From Paenibacillus swuensis (GTDB lineage Bacteria > Bacillota > Bacilli > Paenibacillales > DY6), in contig NZ_CP011388.1 of NCBI RefSeq assembly GCF_001644605.1, positions 1,535,001 through 1,599,000 of the forward strand: a DNA stretch of 64,000 nucleotides, in the 5' to 3' direction. Below the pieces are notes generated by a model. It did no database searches. It saw nothing but the letters and a program-made list of their open reading frames with translations, and had not been told where the DNA came from. The translations under genes and the position numbers were made by a program. Of this stretch, positions 57,294-64,000 are shown piece after piece (within the stretch, counting starts at the first letter, position 1; every line of letters begins with the position of its first letter).

Positions 57294-57995
57294 TCAAAGC
57301 AATCGCTGTGAATCCTCTTGAATCCTCTTTTCTTTCCACTTTAATTCATGATCGAAATTCCCGGTGATCTTGAGGCGATTTCCGTAAACGATCAGCACAT
57401 CGCCTTCTTCTAGCTTGGTGTGCAGCCGCACGGCCCGAATGTTGGACTCTCCACGCTTAATAAAGAGGAGCTGAATGTCAGTCTCCTCATCCGTAATTTC
57501 GGTCCAACGTTTCTCAATCCAACGCGAATCCGGCGGGATGGGCACTTCTATGAACCAGTCGTTCTTATCGAGGAACAAAGCCTCTTTCACCGCGATTTCA
57601 TGCAAATCGTAGTGTTCAATCAACTGGACGTGCACTAGTCGGGTGAGTCTGTCCTGTATGGCCGGTACCTTCGACGTCAACAGGATCACAGTCAACCCTC
57701 CGGCAATCCAAGCAGCTTGTTTAACCCCGAACTGCTCCGAAAGCAAGGCGCTGAGCGTGGAAATCAGCACGGCCAGGGAAAACACACCGAAGAGAATCAG
57801 GAACATCGCAACTCTTCGCCGAAACGGGTGACGCAGAATCATCTCGGATTCCTTCGTCGTGAAGCCGGTAGCCGTGAGCATGGAAATAACCTGGAAGCGG
57901 GAGATATCCCGATTAAGGCCGGTCATACGCATGAAGACGACGGCAATTTCCACAACGAGCAATATAATGGCCAAGTATAAGCCTATAAATATCAT
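57294..57995 (-). CDS. Membrane protein with TrkA C-terminal (RCK_C) domain
   Basis: A 233-residue protein. The N-terminal half has hydrophobic segments (about 3-20, 60-85, 93-110). The C-terminal half has DWFIEVPIPPDSRWIEKRW and LLFIKRGESNIRAVR, then LEEGDVLIVYGNRL, which is typical of the TrkA-C ligand-binding fold. Such domains bind small ligands, including cyclic di-AMP, and regulate transport. The GATGFTT stretch (LTATGFTTKES) recalls the potassium-channel linker but no selectivity filter is seen. A direct role is unknown. Confidence 0.85.
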   Translation of the reverse strand: MIFIGLYLAIILLVVEIAVVFMRMTGLNRDISRFQVISMLTATGFTTKESEMILRHPFRRRVAMFLILFGVFSLAVLISTLSALLSEQFGVKQAAWIAGGLTVILLTSKVPAIQDRLTRLVHVQLIEHYDLHEIAVKEALFLDKNDWFIEVPIPPDSRWIEKRWTEITDEETDIQLLFIKRGESNIRAVRLHTKLEEGDVLIVYGNRLKITGNFDHELKWKEKRIQEDSQRLL

Positions 57996-58045
57996 AGAAT
58001 GTAAACCACCTTTGTCAAAGTCCTTAACAGACTTTTACCCTGCCG

Positions 58046-58783
58046 TCAGGGGCGTAAACCGGATAACCAGGAAAGCATCATGTCCGTTACGCTTTGCAAT
58101 TGTTCTTCAGGCGTGATGGAAGCGGGTTGATCGCCTTTCTGGGCGCCGTAGCTGCCGAACAAAGCATGATTGCCGCCTTCCACTTCATAGAACACCGCGT
58201 CTGCAGGAAGCAAGCTCTTGCTGGTATCATATTTGTCTCGGTTGAGTACACCGTCTTTGCTTCCCGTAACGGATAACACGGGCATGTTGACCTTCGCCAA
58301 GTCTCCCTTCGATTCCGGATAAGAAGCCATGAAGAAAACCCCCTTCATGATCTCGGGGTGTTTGGCGGCGTAGCGCGCCGCCATCGTCCCGCCCAAGGAA
58401 TGGCCGCCGATAATGAATCGTTTCGTCTCCCCTTTCGATGCCTCCACGACCGCATCTGCGCGGTCCGCATCAATAATGGCCAAGTTCATCGGCATCTTGA
58501 CAATGAAGGTGCGGTAACCGTCTTGCGCGAGTTCCCTGGCGTATGTAGCGTAACTCGCGGGTTTCACCAGAGCGCCGGGGTAGTAAATGATAGACGTCCC
58601 GTTCGGTTTCTCCGGCTCAAACCGAATCATCTTGGATTCATTTGTCACGGTTACCCCTTCACCGCTCTGCATAGCGCGAACCGCCTCTGCCGACGGTTCA
58701 TAAGGATTTAGATAGATCGCCGCAGCCACAACCAGCACAACCAGAAGGGCAAGTAAAGACCAGCGAATTGGATGTTTTCTCAT
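58046..58783 (-). CDS. Membrane-anchored alpha/beta hydrolase
   Basis: A 245-residue protein with an N-terminal membrane/signal helix (about 8-25) and an alpha/beta hydrolase domain. The nucleophile elbow is GGHSLGGTMAARYA, a catalytic Asp is probable in VTGSKDGVLN, and His in VEGGNHALFGSYG. It belongs to the dienelactone-hydrolase-like group; substrate unknown. It is likely outside or at the membrane surface. The gap to the TrkA-C gene is about 50 bases. Confidence 0.9.
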   Translation of the reverse strand: MRKHPIRWSLLALLVVLVVAAAIYLNPYEPSAEAVRAMQSGEGVTVTNESKMIRFEPEKPNGTSIIYYPGALVKPASYATYARELAQDGYRTFIVKMPMNLAIIDADRADAVVEASKGETKRFIIGGHSLGGTMAARYAAKHPEIMKGVFFMASYPESKGDLAKVNMPVLSVTGSKDGVLNRDKYDTSKSLLPADAVFYEVEGGNHALFGSYGAQKGDQPASITPEEQLQSVTDMMLSWLSGLRP

Positions 58784-58855
58784 CGGTTGAACTCCTTAAG
58801 TAAGTAAGTAGTTATTCATTCTATCATACCCCAAATTCAGGTATAAACAAGAAAA

Positions 58856-58897
58856 CCCCTAACGGAGTCTCTCCGATGGAGGGATCGCGTTTAGAGG
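58856..58897 (-). terminator. Terminator after the small membrane gene and uppP
   Basis: On the minus strand CCTCTAAACG pairs with CGTTAGGGG (one bulge, G-U pairs), with an inner GGAG/CTCC hairpin, followed by TTTTC. It lies just past the small membrane gene. Confidence 0.6.
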
Positions 58898-58906
58898 CAG
58901 CCAAGA

Positions 58907-59098
58907 TTATCGACGTCCTGTCCATTTATTCCTGAACAGAATCAGCATTGCCGTTAATACTGCGTAGATTCCGAGCACCGCAAGAAAGGTCCACAGCCGT
59001 TCCTGATTCGAACCGTCCGCATACAGGACCGGTCCTAACCCAAAGAACGAAACCAATGCGTAAAGAACGATAAAAACACTATAAACGATCGCTTTCAT
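58907..59098 (-). CDS. Small two-helix membrane protein
   Basis: A 63-residue protein with two hydrophobic segments (IVYSVFIVLYALVSFFGLG and LAVLGIYAVLTAMLILF) joined by a short polar loop (ADGSNQERLW). It resembles small uncharacterised membrane proteins of Bacillus. Its ATG shares one base with the uppP stop (TAATG), so it is translationally coupled. A role linked to UppP is possible but not shown. Confidence 0.82.
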   Translation of the reverse strand: MKAIVYSVFIVLYALVSFFGLGPVLYADGSNQERLWTFLAVLGIYAVLTAMLILFRNKWTGRR

Positions 59099-59976
59099 TA
59101 CAGGTACAACGCGTAAATTAGGATGGCCAGGATGATGCGATAGATAGCGAACGGAATGAGTTTAATCCGGTTAATCAGCTTCAGGAAAAACCTTATGGAA
59201 ATCAACGCGAAGATAAACGCGCTGATAAAGCCTACAATAAAAAACGGCAACGCATCGACCGTGAAATATTCCCAGTTCTTGATCATCGACAGGGTACTGG
59301 CACCCAGCATGACCGGCACCGCCATAATGAAAGTAAAGTCGGACGCCGCTCTGTGACCCATTCCAAGCAATACCCCACCGGAGATCGTGGACCCGGAACG
59401 CGAGAAGCCCGGCCATAAGCCTACACATTGAAACAGCCCCATACCTAAGGCTTGCTTGTAAGTCATGCCGTCGACCGTATCCGTTGTCGTCTTAGGACGA
59501 AGTTTGTCTGCCGCAATCATCAGCAGCGCTCCGATAATTAGTCCGAATATAACTGTTCTTACCGAGAACAGGTATTCATCAATATAATCTTCGAACAGAA
59601 AACCAAGCACACCCGCGGGTATTAACCCAACCAGAACGTGAGTAAGCTTCAACCGATGGTTCGGTGTTAACGAGCTTGCCGAAGGAATGGTCCCCGGCTC
59701 CGCCTGTTCCGGAGGGGCCGCTTCAACCGGAACTTTACGGCTGAGGCCTAACAGGTTCATGAACCTGTCTTTGAATACCAATAATACAGCCAGAATGGAG
59801 CCTAGCTGAATGACCACTTTAAACGTGTTCGCCACCGGTTCCGAAAACAGTTCTTTGGAATGCAGCAACATGTCATCCACGATAATCATGTGTCCCGTAG
59901 AAGATACGGGCGCGAATTCAGTCAGTCCTTCAACGAGTCCCAGCAAAAAGGCAACGATCAATTCCCAAATATTCAT
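59098..59976 (-). CDS. uppP: Undecaprenyl-diphosphatase UppP (BacA)
   Basis: A 292-residue integral membrane enzyme. It has the two active-site blocks LVEGLTEFAPVSSTGH and PGFSRSGSTISGGVLLGMG, and about eight membrane helices. It removes a phosphate from undecaprenyl diphosphate to recycle the lipid carrier for peptidoglycan and teichoic acid synthesis, and loss alters bacitracin resistance. The starting ATG at 59976 follows GGAGACAAG. The small membrane gene is coupled downstream. Confidence 0.96.
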   Translation of the reverse strand: MNIWELIVAFLLGLVEGLTEFAPVSSTGHMIIVDDMLLHSKELFSEPVANTFKVVIQLGSILAVLLVFKDRFMNLLGLSRKVPVEAAPPEQAEPGTIPSASSLTPNHRLKLTHVLVGLIPAGVLGFLFEDYIDEYLFSVRTVIFGLIIGALLMIAADKLRPKTTTDTVDGMTYKQALGMGLFQCVGLWPGFSRSGSTISGGVLLGMGHRAASDFTFIMAVPVMLGASTLSMIKNWEYFTVDALPFFIVGFISAFIFALISIRFFLKLINRIKLIPFAIYRIILAILIYALYL

Positions 59977-60130
59977 AATAGCTTGTCTCCTCGTTCTTAA
60001 TAAAATAGTTCAGGAAAAATATAATGGAAAGCCCTTGGAATTGCAAGGCACTAAAGACACATGCCATATTTCATATCTATGTAATCCGGCCCTTCCTAAA
60101 CCGAGTTTAACTTAATCCTTGTCTTATGTG

Positions 60131-60160
60131 CAAAAAAAAGAGAGCCGCGTCAAAGCTCCC
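60131..60160 (-). terminator. Weak terminator of the subtilase gene
   Basis: On the minus strand GGGAGC pairs with GCTCTC (one mismatch), followed by eight T residues, 24 bases past the subtilase stop. Confidence 0.45.
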
Positions 60161-60183
60161 TTAAAGTTTTCATTTTACATGTG

Positions 60184-61341
60184 TCAACGGAACAAGCGAA
60201 GCAGTCCGTTCCCTTGCGCGTTTGGCGACAGCCCTAAAGAAACGGTACGACGCTTTAGTTCGCTGTATAGCTCCGGTTCCGTAACGGCGCGGCCCAGACC
60301 CGCTTCCAGAACACCGATCAGAATCGCGGCGCCTCCGGAAACGTGGGGAGCCGCCATACTGGTGCCGGAAATATAGGCGTAGCTTCCTCCTGGAAAAGTG
60401 GACAGCACATTGACACCCGGCGCGATCAGATCCATCTGCGGATTGGAATTGGAGAATGTCGCCACACCTGTATTCGGGTCGTAAGCGCCCACTTCCAACA
60501 CCTCCGGATAATATCCCGGATACGCAATTTCATTCGTGTTGGCATTTCCGTCGCCGTTGTTCCCCGCTGCCGCCACCAACAGGACGCCGGAACCCTTGGC
60601 GTTAATGATGGCGTTCTGCAGCGGAGGGTAGTTCACGGGAGAGCCGAGCGACATGTTGATTACACGCACACGCTCTCCGTTCGGTCCCGTCCACCCTACA
60701 GCGATGTTGATCGCGTAGGTTAACACATCCGAGTTTCCGTTCCCCTGCCCGTCCAACACTTTAATGATGAGCAGCCGGGTAGCGGGAGCGGCTCCGGCCA
60801 CGCCGATGCCGTTTAGGTTGGCCGCGATCGTGCCGGCCACATGGGTGCCGTGACCGTTGAAATCTCTGACATCCGTTTGGCTGTTCCCTTCCGTCGTGAA
60901 ATTCAACGTGCCGATGATGCGTCCTTGCAAGTCCGGATGGTTGACGTCGCATCCGGTATCCAGCACCGCTATAACGGAGCCGAACCCGAAGTATCCGATA
61001 TTCCAATAATCGGGAGCGTCAATCTGATAAATGCCGAGCGGCACTTCATTCGCGAAAGGAACCACCGACGGAGCGTTGCTGACCTCTCTCGCATCTTTCC
61101 CGGTGCGGTCCGCGGCCTCTTTATCCTGTAGCTTTTTCGCTTCTCTGTCTTTATCTGTGACATATCCTTTGTCCTTATCCCGATCCGGGTCATATATGAC
61201 AGGGATTTCACCATCCGGCAACCAACGCGTCAATTTATCAAACTTCGGCGGCTTGTACTTTGGCGGCTTCGGTTTCCCCTTACCGGGTTTATTCTTATCC
61301 GGTTTGTTCGAATCCGGCTTGTCCTTTGAATCATCAACCAT
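60184..61341 (-). CDS. S8 family serine protease (subtilase)
   Basis: About 385 residues from ATG 61341, which follows GGGGAGATG; the frame opens 12 codons earlier without a better site. The catalytic triad is Asp near residue 128 in AVLDTGCDVNHPDL, His near 163 in GHGTHVAGTIA, and Ser near 326 in GTSMAAPHVSGGA, with the oxyanion Asn in AAAGNNGDGN. The first 40 residues are Lys/Pro/Asp-rich (KPDKNKPGKGKPKPPKYKPP) and there is no signal peptide. This suggests an intracellular or non-classically exported protease. Confidence 0.92.
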   Translation of the reverse strand: MVDDSKDKPDSNKPDKNKPGKGKPKPPKYKPPKFDKLTRWLPDGEIPVIYDPDRDKDKGYVTDKDREAKKLQDKEAADRTGKDAREVSNAPSVVPFANEVPLGIYQIDAPDYWNIGYFGFGSVIAVLDTGCDVNHPDLQGRIIGTLNFTTEGNSQTDVRDFNGHGTHVAGTIAANLNGIGVAGAAPATRLLIIKVLDGQGNGNSDVLTYAINIAVGWTGPNGERVRVINMSLGSPVNYPPLQNAIINAKGSGVLLVAAAGNNGDGNANTNEIAYPGYYPEVLEVGAYDPNTGVATFSNSNPQMDLIAPGVNVLSTFPGGSYAYISGTSMAAPHVSGGAAILIGVLEAGLGRAVTEPELYSELKRRTVSLGLSPNAQGNGLLRLFR

Positions 61342-61614
61342 CACTTCATCTCCCCTATATGCTGATTTTGTGAACATGGAACGTCTTGCATTTCCATTGT
61401 AGAGCGAAAGACTTTAGTTGAATTCGGACAAGTGCGGAATATTGGGGTGCGCTCACAAAAAGGGGTGAACCGTACGGGGAGAATACCTGCTTCTGGCGGG
61501 TGAAGCTTTCAATTCGGTAGGTAATTAAGACGCAAGCCGGCATATGCTGTAATAGACGTGTTTAATTGCTCAGCATTTTGGTTATGACAAATACATTGAA
61601 GGGGAGGCCTGGAC

Positions 61615-62298
61615 ATGGAATATGATTTCATCGTTAAACTGACATTCGCGCTGATTGTAGGGATGCTGATCGGAATCGACAGGCAGCTAAAACATAAGCC
61701 GCTCGGGCTAAAAACCTGTATGATATTGTGCATTGCCAGCTGTCTGGTCACCATTGTATCCATTGATTCGATGAAGTATTTGCACTCCGTCAGCATTACC
61801 AATAATGATCCGATGCGTCTTGCCGCCCAGATTGTATCCGGCGTAGGCTTTCTCGGGGCGGGCGTGATCCTCCGCAGAGGTCATGATGTTATCAGCGGTT
61901 TAACCTCCGCCGCCATGATCTGGTCCGCTTCCGGACTCGGTATCGCCATCGGAGCCGGTTTCTACGCGGAAGCGTTCTATACGGTGTGCCTGCTTATTTT
62001 TGCTGTGAATGTATTGCCATGGTCCCTTCGGAACGTCGGGTTTATGCGGTTAAACCAGAGAGATATCTTTGTGAAAATTACGCTGGAGCCCAATATGCAG
62101 TTGTCGGATATTATTTTGCACATTAACGGTCATGAGGGGTTGGGGGTTATTAAGACGCTTAAAGTCAAGGATCTGGAATCGGGAATTCAGCAAATGGAGC
62201 TTACTCTTTCCTCTCCTCACGTGCGGTTTGCGACAGATATTTATTATGCGATCAAAAAAATGAATCATGTTCGGGATGTGGAAGTCGAGCACTTATAA
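61615..62298 (+). CDS. MgtC/SapB family membrane protein
   Basis: A 227-residue protein with about five membrane helices in the first 150 residues and a soluble C-terminal domain with ACT-like pattern. GMLIGIDRQLKHKPLGLKTCM and SGVGFLGAGVILRRG are the MgtC signature blocks. The family is tied to magnesium limitation, acid tolerance and ATP synthase regulation in other bacteria. The start ATG follows GGGGAGG. It is divergent from the subtilase gene. Confidence 0.92.
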   Translation: MEYDFIVKLTFALIVGMLIGIDRQLKHKPLGLKTCMILCIASCLVTIVSIDSMKYLHSVSITNNDPMRLAAQIVSGVGFLGAGVILRRGHDVISGLTSAAMIWSASGLGIAIGAGFYAEAFYTVCLLIFAVNVLPWSLRNVGFMRLNQRDIFVKITLEPNMQLSDIILHINGHEGLGVIKTLKVKDLESGIQQMELTLSSPHVRFATDIYYAIKKMNHVRDVEVEHL

Positions 62299-62414
62299 CG
62301 AATTATAGGCTCCTGTGATCTAGTATAATTTTGTTATATCAAACAATAAGTACCAATCTTGTCTGGAATAAGGTACAATAAGTTTTAGTTTTCTAACGGT
62401 AACCAGGGGGTCCC

Positions 62415-63470
62415 ATGAAGAAACATACAATGAAATTCGCACTTACGGTCACAACGATCTTGATATTATTGACGGCAACAGGTTCAGCCGTTTTCGGGGC
62501 AAGCGCGGCTTCAACGCCCGTTACAATGATGTTCGCGGGAGATATTCTGCTGGACGGCTATGTCGGCACGCAAATCAAGAAATTCGGTATCCATTATCCA
62601 TGGATGAAAGTGGCGCCCTCCTTACGCAAAGCCGATATTGCATTCGCGAATTTGGAAACATCGGTTTCCGTACGCGGTAAACCCGAAGCGAATAAGATGT
62701 TCACGTTTCGCTCCGAGCCGAAAACGCTCGATGGCTTGAAAGCTGCCGGGGTCGACGGGGTAAGCTTGGCGAATAATCATATTCTGGATTATGGAACACA
62801 GGCTATGTTGGATACGATGGTCCATCTGGACCGCCGAGGAATCGGAAGGACCGGCGCGGGCAGCAGCAGGGATCAGGCCTTTAAGCCTTATGTCAAGACG
62901 GTGAAAGGCAAGAAAATAGCTATTCTAGGCGTCAGCAATGTGTTCAGCAGCAGCAGTTGGGCAGCAGGCGCCGAAAAGCCCGGGGCGGCCTCAGCCTTAA
63001 CGGAAGAACCTCTGTTGTCCCACGTCCAAAAAATCTCCTCCGGCAGTGACTTCACGGTCGTTTATCTGCACTGGAACAAAGAGTTTCAATATACCCCTGA
63101 GGGGTATTCGCGCACGCTGGCCAAGAAGCTTATTGATCACGGTGCGGATCTGATCGTTGGCGCGCACAGCCATACGGTCATGGGCGGTGAATTTTACAAG
63201 CATAAGCCGATTTACTATTCCCTTGGGAATTTCATCTTTAATCAGTCCGCGAGAGGCGGCCCAAAAACGGTTCTCTCCATGATGCTGTCCGTCACCGTAT
63301 TAGACGGTAAAGTTACAGGCCGGATTATCCCCGCCAAGATTATTGGCGGTCAGCCGAGATTAATGGACGCCAAGTTTAACGCGGCGATGTATGCTCACTT
63401 TAACAAGTACTCTTACAACGCCAAGGCTTCGGCCACAGGAATCGTTACCGAGAAAACTTCCGGTAAGTAA
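62415..63470 (+). CDS. CapA family protein (PgsA-like, metallophosphatase fold)
   Basis: A 351-residue exported protein. The N-terminal signal or membrane helix (about 8-30) ends near SAAST. The capsule-synthesis domain has MMFAGDILLDGYV, FANLETSVSVRG, ANNHILDYG, and VGAHSHTVMGGEFY, the metal-binding pattern of CapA/PgsA. It may take part in poly-gamma-glutamate synthesis or anchor it, but no pgsBC genes are near, so the true substrate is open. The ATG follows an AGGGGG site. Confidence 0.92.
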   Translation: MKKHTMKFALTVTTILILLTATGSAVFGASAASTPVTMMFAGDILLDGYVGTQIKKFGIHYPWMKVAPSLRKADIAFANLETSVSVRGKPEANKMFTFRSEPKTLDGLKAAGVDGVSLANNHILDYGTQAMLDTMVHLDRRGIGRTGAGSSRDQAFKPYVKTVKGKKIAILGVSNVFSSSSWAAGAEKPGAASALTEEPLLSHVQKISSGSDFTVVYLHWNKEFQYTPEGYSRTLAKKLIDHGADLIVGAHSHTVMGGEFYKHKPIYYSLGNFIFNQSARGGPKTVLSMMLSVTVLDGKVTGRIIPAKIIGGQPRLMDAKFNAAMYAHFNKYSYNAKASATGIVTEKTSGK

Positions 63471-63486
63471 AGATATTAACAAGAAC

Positions 63487-63535
63487 AAGCCCCTGTTATG
63501 GAACCTTGTGTAAAGCAGGTTCATGACAGGGGCTT
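63487..63535 (+). terminator. Bidirectional terminator between capA and the last gene
   Basis: AAGCCCCTGT (63487-63496) pairs with ACAGGGGCTT (63526-63535), with an inner GAACCT/AGGTTC stem, and TATTT follows. The 3' end of the reverse-strand gene reads through the right arm. Confidence 0.85.
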
Positions 63536-63910
63536 TATTTGGCGTGAAAGTGCGGCCATAAGTTCGGTTAAGGTTGTGAGTCTGTTCATTTCCTCCGCGC
63601 TGATGAGTTCCTCGTATCCCGTATTCGTTCGGGCAATTGCACAAGGATATCGGGTGGATGGCAAACCCGGTGCGAGCTCATCCAAATGCAAGAAGGTTAC
63701 AGGGTAGCCCAGACTATGAACATATCTCTTCCATTCCTTGCGCATACCGGTCATGCCATAGGTGATTTCACATAGTTTGCAGGGATAGGTAGACGGAGAT
63801 ACGGTTTTGTGAATGAGGTCCATCAGACCATGAAGCATCCCGCTTTTGGCATTATAAACAAACAGGATTTCTTGAACTTGAGCCATGGCAGGTTCCAGCC
63901 TTTCGGGCAT
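63521..63910 (-). CDS. Uncharacterised 129-residue protein
   Basis: A protein I do not recognise: QEILFVYNAKSGMLHGLMDL at the N-terminus, then YPCKLCEITYGMTGMRKEWK with a CxxC pair, then the central VTFLHLDELAP, and an acidic/helical end. It is soluble. The start is uncertain: ATG 63910 lacks a clear ribosome site, while ATG 63886 (MAQVQEIL) has an AAAGG at longer distance. Its last codons lie in the right arm of the capA terminator. The CxxC motif could bind metal or be redox active. Confidence 0.72.
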   Translation of the reverse strand: MPERLEPAMAQVQEILFVYNAKSGMLHGLMDLIHKTVSPSTYPCKLCEITYGMTGMRKEWKRYVHSLGYPVTFLHLDELAPGLPSTRYPCAIARTNTGYEELISAEEMNRLTTLTELMAALSRQIKPLS

Positions 63911-64000
63911 TTATAAAGTAATCATTACACCTATCTTAGCAAATCCAATGCTTCGTTGCACAGAACGTCCGAATTGGGTCAGATCTGTATTTGCTGTATA

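Overview
The window is the replication-origin region of a spore-forming Bacillota chromosome, most likely Paenibacillus or a close relative. Four things point there. The gene order around dnaA is the Bacillus/Paenibacillus one, with remB, yaaA, jag/khpB, noc, soj/spo0J and yyaC. Shine-Dalgarno sites are strong, with many GTG/TTG starts. The walRKHIJ-htrA-CxxH/CxxC-rlmH block follows purA. Small families such as DUF951, DUF3343, DUF4446 and YjzC are present. The species cannot be fixed from the sequence alone.

Layout. (1) 1-9.9 kb, minus strand: dnaA-dnaN-yaaA-recF-remB-gyrB-gyrA, followed by an HD-GYP gene cut by the window edge. (2) 9.9-10.4 kb: the DnaA-box cluster of oriC. A second DnaA-box/DnaA-trio/AT-rich unwinding region lies between dnaA and dnaN. 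(3) 10.4-19.4 kb, plus strand: rpmH-rnpA-yidC-jag-mnmE-mnmG-rsmG-noc-soj-spo0J, with two identical parS sites. (4) 19.5-25.4 kb: an aminotransferase V gene, DUF4446, yyaC (convergent), DUF3343, mscS, DUF951, a tRNA-Ser followed by tandem repeats, yjzC, then rpsF-ssb-rpsR. (5) 25.5-35.1 kb: a large hybrid histidine kinase, a CBS protein, DUF2232-gdpP-rplI-dnaB, and purA. (6) 35.2-40 kb: a secreted multidomain chitinase (minus), an uncharacterised membrane-anchored protein and an M23/LysM/G5 peptidase. (7) 40.1-50.2 kb: walRKHIJ, htrA, a CxxH/CxxC protein and rlmH. An IS110-family element sits between the last two and has a long non-coding side. (8) 50.2-55 kb: an accessory, AT-rich island with an Abi/HEPN gene and its 3' structured RNA, a TetR-hydrolase pair, an IS3 remnant and two truncated genes joined end to end. 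(9) 55-64 kb: glycosyltransferase, MFS transporter, TrkA-C membrane protein, alpha/beta hydrolase, uppP, subtilase, MgtC and CapA genes.

How it works together. The core is chromosome replication and segregation (DnaA/DnaN/DnaB/SSB, gyrase, ParABS, Noc), ribosome and tRNA biogenesis, and envelope control. The envelope genes are WalRK with its WalHI regulators, an M23 peptidase that may act with the Wal system, UppP, and c-di-AMP turnover by GdpP. The accessory part is mobile and defence-related.

Most interesting leads. First, the IS110 element has a roughly 300-nt region 3' of the transposase, closed by a perfect 15-bp inverted repeat. That region carries two copies of a motif that recurs inverted at the other side of the transposase, and a 9-mer shared with a spaced repeat array beside the element. 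This fits a guide (bridge/seek) RNA. Second, the Abi gene is followed by a compact multi-stem RNA. Third, the tRNA-Ser terminator and 3' end are tandemly amplified. Fourth, two unrelated genes are truncated at one shared junction near 54.51 kb.
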